Source of the DNA: Pantoea endophytica
GTDB taxonomy: Bacteria; Pseudomonadota; Gammaproteobacteria; Enterobacterales; Enterobacteriaceae
Assembly: GCF_002858935.1 (NCBI RefSeq)
Contig: NZ_PJRT01000020.1
Location: 177,767-241,766, forward strand
DNA length: 64,000 nt
Reading direction: 5' to 3'
Shown here piece after piece: positions 38,289 through 48,223 of this stretch. Position 1 is the stretch's first letter. Every line of letters begins with the position of its first letter. A model generated the notes under the pieces. That model searched no databases and was not told where the DNA came from. It saw only the letters and a list, made by a program, of their open reading frames with translations. Made by a program: the position numbers and the translations under genes.

Positions 38289-38710
38289 AACAGCGCTATA
38301 CCCCTGACTTTCCCGAAATGATGCGCCTGTGCGAAACCAATTTCGCCCAGCTGCGTCGCCTGCTGCCGCGTAATGACGAGGCAGGCGCATCGGTGATTTA
38401 TCAGGTGAATGGCGCCAGCTATCAGCTCACCATCGAAGAATCGACGCGTTACACCACGCTGGTGGAAGTGCGTCAGGTGGCGCCCGCCGTGAGTTACTGG
38501 AGCCTGCCTTCTATGTCGGTGCGGCTCTACCATGATGCGATGGTCGCTGAAGTGTGTTCCACTAAACAGATCTACCGATTTAAAGCGCGCTATGATTATC
38601 CTAATAAAAAACTGCATCAGCGCGATGAAAAACATCAGATTAACCAGTTCCTTGCGGATTGGTTGCGTTACTGCTTAGCGCACGGCGCTGTGGCAGTACC
38701 GGTTTGCTGA
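38285..38710 (+). CDS. yqiB: DUF1249 protein YqiB
   Basis: 141 residues (E. coli 140). Start [28 protein letters not shown] is the family signature; [15 protein letters not shown] and the [17 protein letters not shown] segment follow. No signal or membrane segment. Function unknown; genetic coupling with nudF (ATGA overlap) is conserved in enterobacteria. Confidence 0.94.
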   Translation: MKQRYTPDFPEMMRLCETNFAQLRRLLPRNDEAGASVIYQVNGASYQLTIEESTRYTTLVEVRQVAPAVSYWSLPSMSVRLYHDAMVAEVCSTKQIYRFKARYDYPNKKLHQRDEKHQINQFLADWLRYCLAHGAVAVPVC

Positions 38711-38754
38711 TAGCGTAAAAAACGCAACGATGGCGTGGAGATTAAGGAAACGCT

Positions 38755-39582
38755 TTGGATAGCCTGCTAACTCTTCCTGCGCAAGATGGGTCTGATATCA
38801 GGATTTTACAAATCACGGATACCCATCTTTTCGCCGGAAAACATCAATCGCTGCTTGGGGTAAATACCTGGTCGAGTTTTGATGCGGTACTGGATGCTAT
38901 TGAAGTACAACAGCGTCAGTATGATCTGATTATCGCCACTGGCGATCTCGCTCAGGATCACACCGTCGAAGCTTACCAACACTTTGTAGCAGGCATTAAT
39001 CGTCTGCCAAAACCTTGCGTCTGGCTGCCGGGGAATCACGATTTTCAGCCGGCAATGGTGGATACGCTGGCCGACGCGGGCATCAAATCTGACAAGCACG
39101 TTCTTTTGGGCGATCACTGGCAACTGGTGCTGCTCGATAGCCAGGTATTTGGTGTGCCACACGGCATGTTGAGCGAATACCAGCTGGAGTGGCTACACAC
39201 CGCACTTAGCAAGTACCCAGAACGCCACACTTTGGTACTTCTGCATCATCACCCGCTGGCTTCCGGATGTACCTGGTTAGATCAGCACAGCTTGCGCAAT
39301 CCGCATCAGCTGGAAGCGGTACTGCAGCACTTCCCGCGCGCACGTAATCTGGTATGCGGCCATATTCATCAGGAACTCGATCTCGACTGGCATGGGCGCC
39401 GCGTGATGGCTTCACCATCAACCTGCGTCCAGTTCAAACCGCATTGCACTAACTTCACCATTGATACGCTGGCGCCGGGCTGGCGTTGGTTTACCTTGCA
39501 GCCCGACGGCACGCTGCAGACCGAAGTGAACCGCCTGCAAAGTGACATGTTCCGCCCCGATCTTGATTCCGAGGGCTACTAA
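38755..39582 (+). CDS. cpdA: 3',5'-cyclic-AMP phosphodiesterase CpdA
   Basis: 275 residues, the E. coli length. The start is a TTG (38755) with AAGGAA six bases before it and gives DSLLTLPAQDG, aligned with E. coli. Calcineurin-like metallophosphoesterase motifs in order: ITDTHLF (20-26), GDLAQD, GNHDF, LLHHHP and CGHIHQ, which bind the two metals. Lowers cAMP and so tunes CRP. Followed by yqiA after three bases. Confidence 0.97.
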   Translation: MDSLLTLPAQDGSDIRILQITDTHLFAGKHQSLLGVNTWSSFDAVLDAIEVQQRQYDLIIATGDLAQDHTVEAYQHFVAGINRLPKPCVWLPGNHDFQPAMVDTLADAGIKSDKHVLLGDHWQLVLLDSQVFGVPHGMLSEYQLEWLHTALSKYPERHTLVLLHHHPLASGCTWLDQHSLRNPHQLEAVLQHFPRARNLVCGHIHQELDLDWHGRRVMASPSTCVQFKPHCTNFTIDTLAPGWRWFTLQPDGTLQTEVNRLQSDMFRPDLDSEGY

Positions 39583-39585
39583 GCA

Positions 39586-42109
<2,524 letters not shown>

Positions 42110-42111
42110 AA

Positions 42112-42141
42112 AAACAGGGACGCCGCGGCGTCCCTGTTTTA
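42112..42141. terminator. Bidirectional terminator after parE
   Basis: AACAGGGACGCCG and CGGCGTCCCTGTT form a perfect 13-bp palindromic stem flanked by A and T runs. It ends parE (plus) and the glycosyltransferase gene (minus). Confidence 0.9.
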
Positions 42142-43614
42142 TTGCTGCTGTAATGCCTGTTTAATCCGCGTAATAACCGTGCTCCACTCTTCATCCTGCC
42201 CGCGCCCAAACAATCTCATTTGCGGATACCACGGCGATTCATCGCGATTTTCCAACCAGCGCCAGTCTCGCGCCCAGGCGGGAAGTAATACCCAGCAAGG
42301 TATCCCCATCGCCCCTGCTAAGTGGATCACCGACGTATCTACACCAATCACCAAATCCAGTTGTGAAATGACCGCGGCGGTATCCTGATAATCAGTGAAT
42401 TGGGCACCAAGCGGCTGTATGTGTGGGAAGTCAGCGATTTCCTCTTCACCTGCACCTTTTTGCAAGCTAATCCAGTTGATATCAGGCAGGTCAAATAAAG
42501 GTGCAAACTGTGAAAGGTGCGCAAGCGATCGTTGGCTATCATTCTTATGCCCGCTGGCGCCTTTCCATACGATACCAATTTTTTTCCCGTTCCCCTTAAT
42601 CGGCCACCTCGCCTGTTGTTCTGCAGAGCTAAACAGATAGGGATGATGCGCGCTAAAGGGCTGTGTTGAGTTGAGGAAGTGCTGCGGTAAATCCAGTAGA
42701 GAGCACCAGTAATCTGCCGGCGGCAACGTGTGTTGTACATCTTCCCGTGTCAGATAATTATCGAGGTGCGGCAGCGTAACCATCAATGATTTTAAGGACT
42801 TGTTACCCAGCATGATTACTTTTACCGCATGTTTTTCAGTTTTAACGCGTGTGAGATAACGACAAAACTGAATTTCGTCCCCCATGCCTTGCTCGGTCCT
42901 TACCAACAGCGTTTTGCCGCGCAGATCCTCTCCTTGCCAGTAGCGAATAGGGAGTTTCGGTAAGGTAAAGAAGCGATCGGGATTATCGGGCGCATAACGC
43001 GCCTGATAGTTAGACCAGCCAGCAGCGAAGTTGCCTTGTTGTAGTTGAACCATGCCGAGCGAATTTCGGCAACGTTGATCGGCGTCACGCACTTGCAATA
43101 CTTGCTGCATCTGACTTTCTGCTTCTTGTAGCTGGCCCATGTGCGCTAGCAACGTACTTATGCCATAGCGGGCTTCGGTATAATCAGGCTGGCTTTGCAG
43201 CGCCAATCGATACTGATCTAAAGCAAGGTGATAGCGCTGCTGTTTATGCAGCAAAATAGCGTAGTTATTGTGACAGGCGGCATAGCCCATATGTGATTGC
43301 AGCGCAGCCTGATAACAGGCTTCCGCCTCGCTCCAGCACCCGGCGTCATAATGGGTTAGGCCAAGACCGTTGAGTAATCCCGCATCTGTTGGCGCAAGTT
43401 TTAGCGCCCGCTGATAATAGCGCTGCGCCGTATCCAGATCGCCGTTGCGCCGTGCAAGCCGTGCGGCTTCATGAAGGAACCAGCCATCGTAGGGAGCAAG
43501 CGTCAGGTGTGCCCGAATCTTACGCCAGGCTTCTTCCTGTCGCCCTTGCTTCAGCAACTGGGTTACCGCTTGTTGCTGACGTAAATCGTTAGCCACCCGA
43601 GGTTTATGGCGCAT
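42139..43614 (-). CDS. TPR and GT9-like glycosyltransferase protein
   Basis: 491 residues. The first 215 or so are tetratricopeptide repeats (for example GDLDTAQRYYQRALKLAPTD, then CWSEAEACYQAAL and QQRYHLALDQYRLALQSQPD). The second half (about 235-490) has the features of heptosyltransferase-type GT9 folds: KTLLVRTEQGMGDEIQFCRYL and LVIGVDTSVIHLAGAMGIPCW. No signal peptide, so cytoplasmic. TPR/GT9 proteins are widespread, and some GT9-fold enzymes glycosylate adhesins (TibC/Aah). It opens the accessory island that holds the Ig-repeat proteins. Acceptor and sugar are unknown. Divergent from the LysR gene. Confidence 0.85.
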   Translation of the reverse strand: MRHKPRVANDLRQQQAVTQLLKQGRQEEAWRKIRAHLTLAPYDGWFLHEAARLARRNGDLDTAQRYYQRALKLAPTDAGLLNGLGLTHYDAGCWSEAEACYQAALQSHMGYAACHNNYAILLHKQQRYHLALDQYRLALQSQPDYTEARYGISTLLAHMGQLQEAESQMQQVLQVRDADQRCRNSLGMVQLQQGNFAAGWSNYQARYAPDNPDRFFTLPKLPIRYWQGEDLRGKTLLVRTEQGMGDEIQFCRYLTRVKTEKHAVKVIMLGNKSLKSLMVTLPHLDNYLTREDVQHTLPPADYWCSLLDLPQHFLNSTQPFSAHHPYLFSSAEQQARWPIKGNGKKIGIVWKGASGHKNDSQRSLAHLSQFAPLFDLPDINWISLQKGAGEEEIADFPHIQPLGAQFTDYQDTAAVISQLDLVIGVDTSVIHLAGAMGIPCWVLLPAWARDWRWLENRDESPWYPQMRLFGRGQDEEWSTVITRIKQALQQQ

Positions 43615-43706
43615 TGTGATATCCTGCCGCGAATAAAGTGGCGTAATTTAAGTCAAAAGTGTCAGAAACCGCGCTAAGACAGGTCTCGATCTTTAAGGAT
43701 GGGAAT

Positions 43707-44606
43707 TTGAAAATAACACTGGAAGAGTTACGTGCCTGGGTTGCGGTGGTGGATACCGGATCAATCACATCAGCCGCGGAGCAGTTAGATCAAACTAGCT
43801 CTGGCGTGAGCCGTGCGCTTAGCCGGCTGGAAGGTAAGCTGCAAACCACCTTAATGCATCGCACCACGCGTCGCCTGGCATTGACCGAAGAGGGGCTGAT
43901 TTTTCTCGATCATGCGCGGCAGATTCTGGCGTCGGTTGAACAGGCGGAAGAACTGATCGCGCAGCGCCGGGACATTCCTTCTGGACGCTTACGCGTCAAT
44001 GCCAATACGCCTTTTACCCTGCACGTCATTGTGCCGCTGGTGGCGGAGTTTCGTCAGCGCTACCCGCTGATTCAGCTGGAATTGAACACCGACGATATTG
44101 TGATCGATCTGCTTGAGCAGCAAACGGATATCGCTATTCGCATCGGCGAACTGCGCGATTCGACGCTGCGTGCGCGTGTGCTCGGAAGCAGCGCCATACG
44201 CCTGTTAGCCAGCCCAGATTATCTTGAAAAGTTTGGTGTACCGGAAAATGTTGATGCACTGGCGAACCATCAGCTGTTGGGGTTCAGTCAGCTTGATGTA
44301 CACAACGTCTGGCCGGTTTGGCAGCGCGAAGGCGAGTTCCTGCGCATCAAACCTACGCTGTCCGCCTCCAGTGGTGAAACATTGCGTCAACTGGCTTTAG
44401 CTGGGCAAGGTATCGTACGTTTATCCGATTTTGTCAGCCGTGAAGATCGCGAGAGTGGGCGTTTGGTACAGGTTTTGGCAACGGAAACCCGTGAACAGCG
44501 TTTACCCATCCACGCGGTCTATTATCGCAATCAATCCCTTACCTCGCGCATTACCTGTTTTCTGAGTTTTTTACGCGAAAAAATTCAGGAAAATCATCTG
44601 TTATAG
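43707..44606 (+). CDS. LysR-family regulator (YafC-like)
   Basis: 299 residues from the TTG at 43707, supported by AAGGA seven bases upstream and by homology beginning KITLEELRAWVAVVDTGS; the GTG at 43659 gives a longer non-conserved leader. Winged HTH at about 5-65 (ITSAAEQLDQTSSGVSRALSRLEGKL) then a substrate-binding domain (LRVNANTPFTLHVIVPL onward). The closest E. coli type I recall is YafC. Its target is unknown: it is divergent from the TPR/GT gene and followed by the Ig-repeat locus, so either may be controlled by it. Confidence 0.88.
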   Translation: MKITLEELRAWVAVVDTGSITSAAEQLDQTSSGVSRALSRLEGKLQTTLMHRTTRRLALTEEGLIFLDHARQILASVEQAEELIAQRRDIPSGRLRVNANTPFTLHVIVPLVAEFRQRYPLIQLELNTDDIVIDLLEQQTDIAIRIGELRDSTLRARVLGSSAIRLLASPDYLEKFGVPENVDALANHQLLGFSQLDVHNVWPVWQREGEFLRIKPTLSASSGETLRQLALAGQGIVRLSDFVSREDRESGRLVQVLATETREQRLPIHAVYYRNQSLTSRITCFLSFLREKIQENHLL

Positions 44607-44872
44607 TCTTGTTCCTGCTCGATTATTTACCCTTCATCTTCATATCTTTATTCATAAAAACGCTTTAATTCATATAGTTAATTAACTAATAACTTTTCTG
44701 TCAATGTTGGGAAATTTTTTCTTTCCTAACGGGACGTTTCTTATGTCTCGGAAATCTCTCTTTCCCGATTATGTCGCTCACTTTGAGCCCGCACAGGTGG
44801 GTTAAGCCAGGGAGATTGTTGCGCTTGTACGCAATCGCACAATCAAAATCTAATGTACGGAAGGGATTAAAC
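44607..44872 (+). promoter_or_regulatory. Long AT-rich leader of the Ig-repeat locus
   Basis: 266 bases with no gene. It is AT-rich over its first 150 bases, with the palindrome AGTTAATTAACT near 44678 and the stem TTGCG-CTTGTA-CGCAA at 44818-44833 close to the start codon. An in-frame start at 44771 exists but lacks a ribosome site; GGAAGGGA lies before ATG 44873. The composition suits silencing by H-NS-type proteins, which is inference. Confidence 0.45.
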
Positions 44873-47077
44873 ATGAACGTTTCGCCCGTGAGTGTTGCGG
44901 TTATTGATAAAAAAACAATAACGAAAGCGGAAGCATTGCGTGTAGGTAAAGACGGTAAAGCTGCAAAAGTTCAGGCTATTACCAACGGCAAATATTTGCT
45001 GACCCAGGGTAATGACGGCGTTGCACCAGAAAACATTACCGTTAAGCGTGTCGGGAAAGATTTGCTGGTGATGCTGGAAGGATCCGACGCCAGCGAACCG
45101 GATCTGATTATCGAAGACTTTTTCGCTAAATCAGGGGCTTTAGTTGGTAAAGCTGAAGATGGCGCCATGCATGAATACGTCGCTACCGATGGTGATGCCG
45201 ATCACGATGCTGCCGCATTTGCTGATGGCGAAACCACCGCATTAGCGCTTGGAGAGAGCACGGTTGATACCGATTCTGGTTTCATGCTGGCCTCAGGATT
45301 TGAATGGTCCCCGGCGTTGATCGCTTTAGGCGGATTGGCGGCTATCGCTGCGGCCGCCGGCCTGGGCTACGTGGCAGCCAAAGAGCAGTATCAGGATAAA
45401 AACGCTCACGAAAACGGCAGCAGCGATCAAAATGGTGGGGACAACGGGAAGGGCGGTGATGGCGGCGGTGATGGCGGCGGTAAAGGTGGCGGCGACAGCG
45501 GCGGCGGCAATGTAAACGTCCCGGTAGTTAACGGCCTGTATGACGACGTGGGCAGCATTACCGGATTGATCGCGAAAGGCGGCCGTACCGACGACACCAC
45601 GCCGACACTGAACGGCACGGGCACCAAAGGGAATGTCATTGAAATTTGGGATGGCAGCACAAAAATTGGTGAAACCACGGTTGGTGAAAACGGCACATGG
45701 TCCTTTACACCTGGTAAAGCATTGGGCGCCGGTAGCCACAGCATCACCACACGTGAACGCAATGAAAGTGGCGTAGTAGGCGATTCAAGCGAGGCCTGGA
45801 GCTTCGTTATCGATCTGACCGCCCCTGCCAAGGGCACCATTGGTAGCATGGTGGACGACAGCGTGAATCCGCCGAAAGAGATCGTGAAAGATGGCATCAC
45901 CAAAGACAACACGCCGACGCTGGCGGGTAAAGCCGAAGCGGGCGCTACCGTTGAAATCTGGAAAGATGGCCAGTTGCTGGGCACTGCCAAAGTAGACAGC
46001 GAGGGTAACTGGACCTACACCAGCCCGACGCTGGCAGAGGGTAAACATGATTTCAGCATCGTCGTCGTGGATGAAGTCGGGAATAAATCGCTACCTTCCG
46101 AAGCCTGGATTATCGAGGTTGATACCGTAGCACCAGAAAATAAAGGCATTGGTGCCATCGCTGATGATGAAGGTAAGTTGATTGAAAATGGTGGCGAAAC
46201 GCAAGACAGCACGCCAACCTTCTCTGGCGTCGGTGAAAAAGGCGACATCATTAAAATCATTGATAACGGACAGGTTATCGGCAGCACCGTTGTCGACGAC
46301 GAAGGAAAGTGGCAATTCACCCCAGAAAAAGCCATTGGTAATGGCGATCACGAATTCCAGATTATTGAAGTGGATCCAGCAGGTAATGAATCTGCGCCTT
46401 CAGAAAAAGTCATTATCGAAATCAACGATCCGAATAACCCTATTGATCCCGGCAAGGAAGTGATTCCGAATCCCGATGTACCGGTAACTGGCGCGGTTGA
46501 CGACGTGTATCGTGATGAAATGTTGGATAACGGCGAAAAGTATTTCATCGGTAAACAGCCTATTGCTAACGGCGATGCGGTGAATGATTCAACGATTTTT
46601 GTGGGTGGATCCGGCAACGCGGGCGATATCGTTTATATTTGGCTCAGTGGAAGCAATAACCATTATTACCTCTCCTCTGTCGTAGATGAGAACGGGAAGT
46701 GGAGTATCGCCACGCCAGAGTTATCTGATGATGTTTACAAGATTGAAGCGGCATTTAAAAATGCTGAGGGCGTAGTAACAGCCAAAACCGAAGCATTTGA
46801 AGTTGAGATCGATACGATTCCACCAGAACCCATCGATCCGGGCGATCTCTTCCCTGATCTACTCAGCCATGTTGAATTATCTGAGCTGCTCTCGGCAAAC
46901 GGTGACACGTTATTCAATGAAGTGCAGGAAGAATCTGCATTACTCAATAATATTGATGAAAGCATTTTAAGTAATACGATTTTTGATGCGGATATTAAGA
47001 GTTCTGCAGTGGACGGCGTGATGTCTCTCGATATTACAGCTTTGAAGGATTTAGATATTCATTATTTATCTGAATAA
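44873..47077 (+). CDS. Short BapA-like Ig-repeat surface protein
   Basis: 734 residues from ATG 44873. Residues 1-135 resemble the BapA N-terminal 'prefix' module of giant type I-secreted adhesins (NITVKRVGKDLLVMLEG...LIIEDFFAKSGAL). A hydrophobic helix (about 147-168, ALIALGGLAAIAAAAGLGYV) and a Gly/Asp linker (183-213) follow. Then come four Ig-like domains (about 214-316, 316-419, 419-518, 542-650) with the repeat core DDTTPTLNGTGTKGNVIEIW...GTWSFTP. The tail begins PPEPIDPGDLFPD (about 652) but lacks the beta-rich end seen in the second protein. No Sec signal. Usual BapA proteins exceed 2,500 residues. Function inferred: adhesion or biofilm. Confidence 0.8.
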   Translation: MNVSPVSVAVIDKKTITKAEALRVGKDGKAAKVQAITNGKYLLTQGNDGVAPENITVKRVGKDLLVMLEGSDASEPDLIIEDFFAKSGALVGKAEDGAMHEYVATDGDADHDAAAFADGETTALALGESTVDTDSGFMLASGFEWSPALIALGGLAAIAAAAGLGYVAAKEQYQDKNAHENGSSDQNGGDNGKGGDGGGDGGGKGGGDSGGGNVNVPVVNGLYDDVGSITGLIAKGGRTDDTTPTLNGTGTKGNVIEIWDGSTKIGETTVGENGTWSFTPGKALGAGSHSITTRERNESGVVGDSSEAWSFVIDLTAPAKGTIGSMVDDSVNPPKEIVKDGITKDNTPTLAGKAEAGATVEIWKDGQLLGTAKVDSEGNWTYTSPTLAEGKHDFSIVVVDEVGNKSLPSEAWIIEVDTVAPENKGIGAIADDEGKLIENGGETQDSTPTFSGVGEKGDIIKIIDNGQVIGSTVVDDEGKWQFTPEKAIGNGDHEFQIIEVDPAGNESAPSEKVIIEINDPNNPIDPGKEVIPNPDVPVTGAVDDVYRDEMLDNGEKYFIGKQPIANGDAVNDSTIFVGGSGNAGDIVYIWLSGSNNHYYLSSVVDENGKWSIATPELSDDVYKIEAAFKNAEGVVTAKTEAFEVEIDTIPPEPIDPGDLFPDLLSHVELSELLSANGDTLFNEVQEESALLNNIDESILSNTIFDADIKSSAVDGVMSLDITALKDLDIHYLSE

Positions 47078-47104
47078 TTATCACATCATTGCGATTAATA
47101 GAAT

Positions 47105-47134
47105 AAAAACAGGCGTCGTCTGGCGCCTGTTTTC
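47105..47134 (+). terminator. Terminator after first Ig-repeat gene
   Basis: ACAGGCG (47109-47115), loop, CGCCTGT (47124-47130), then TTTT. It lies immediately before the CTGGAG ribosome site of the OmpA-domain gene. Confidence 0.75.
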
Positions 47135-47144
47135 TGGAGTTATA

Positions 47145-48017
47145 ATGAAACTTAAAAAATATGCTATTGCCACGGTGCTTGCGTCATTGTCCATCAGCGC
47201 AACGCTCCAAGCGCAATCTAATTTTGGCAAAGCCTGGCAATCCATGCCTGCAGCGGCCTCAGAGCAAACCCGCATCGTTTATTATCGTGCTACAGACGAT
47301 AATAATAACAAAGCAGCACACATCTATGTTGATGGCGAATTCCAAACGGCATTATTAACCGGTGGCTACACGGTGTTTTGCCTGAAACCGGGTGTACATT
47401 CATTGGGGAGCTATATCGATGATGCGCCGGGTTATCAGGGCAAGCAGCAACAGCCATGGCGCGATAATCTGGCGGCGGGCAAAACCTATTATATTATTGC
47501 CAGCCTTGACGGTTCTGGCCGTCCTCTGGTGATGGATAGCGAACAGGCTCAGCAGCAATTAGTAGGAACACGTCAGCAAACTCACTTGCTTTCCCGCGCG
47601 TCAGCGGTGGTGCCGTGCCAGCCTGGAACTACACAGTCTTATGATAATTATGAGTTTTCATCGGATTTGTTGTTTAATTTTGGTAGTGCGAGCAGTGCCG
47701 ATATCTCCGCTCAGGGTCACAGCGCCATTCAACAATTTGCGACCTTGTTGAAAAGCAAAAATAAAGCCGAACAGCGCATTATAGTCACCGGCTTTACCGA
47801 TCCGATTGGGGAGGAGGAAAGCAACATCAAGTTAGGTCAACGCCGCGCGGATGCAATCAAGAAATTATTGGTTAATAACGGGCTCGCGAGCGAGCATATT
47901 CATTCGCAAAGTATGGGTGAAAGTCAGGTCACGGCGCAGTGCACCGGCTCGCTGAAGCAGCAAAAAGCATGCTATCAAGGCGAACGTCGTGTAATTATCA
48001 GTGTGGAGAATAAATAG
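47145..48017 (+). CDS. OmpA-domain envelope protein of the Ig-repeat locus
   Basis: 290 residues. Signal peptide 1-22 (cleavage after LQA). Residues about 42-130 resemble a DUF2846-type beta domain (IVYYRATDDNN...HIYVDGEFQTALLTGGYTVFCLKPG). Residues about 172-288 form an OmpA C-terminal peptidoglycan-binding domain: LFNFGSASSADIS, GFTDPIGEEESNIKLGQRRADAIK (Asp and Arg ligands for diaminopimelate). No lipobox cysteine is visible, so it is probably soluble periplasmic or loosely bound. OmpA-domain proteins often accompany giant type I-secreted adhesins, which supports an anchoring or retention role here. Confidence 0.85.
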   Translation: MKLKKYAIATVLASLSISATLQAQSNFGKAWQSMPAAASEQTRIVYYRATDDNNNKAAHIYVDGEFQTALLTGGYTVFCLKPGVHSLGSYIDDAPGYQGKQQQPWRDNLAAGKTYYIIASLDGSGRPLVMDSEQAQQQLVGTRQQTHLLSRASAVVPCQPGTTQSYDNYEFSSDLLFNFGSASSADISAQGHSAIQQFATLLKSKNKAEQRIIVTGFTDPIGEEESNIKLGQRRADAIKKLLVNNGLASEHIHSQSMGESQVTAQCTGSLKQQKACYQGERRVIISVENK

Positions 48018-48042
48018 TTTTATCACTTTCTGAAAATTAACC

Positions 48043-48078
48043 AATGGTCTGATTTTTTAAAATTTAGACCATTTTTTT
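48043..48078 (+). terminator. Terminator after OmpA-domain gene
   Basis: AATGGTCT (48043-48050), A/T loop, AGACCATT (48066-48073) and a seven-T run. Confidence 0.85.
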
Positions 48079-48223
48079 CGGCCGCCGGTTTTTATTAGTG
48101 ATTTCGTTAAAAGACCATTAATTAAGACATGTCCTGTGTTGGTTATTTCACTAACTGGTCGAGAATACTTGCGTTCCGGGAGGGAACCGGAACACGAATC
48201 TAAATATTTAAAGGAATATATTC
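48079..48223 (+). promoter_or_regulatory. Leader of second Ig-repeat gene with hairpin
   Basis: 145 bases between the terminator and the ATG. TTCCGG-N7-CCGGAA near 48174-48193 forms a stem ending about 30 bases before the start codon, close enough to affect translation; AAAGGAA is the ribosome site. The second Ig gene therefore needs its own promoter in this stretch, though I see no strong -35/-10 pair. Confidence 0.4.
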
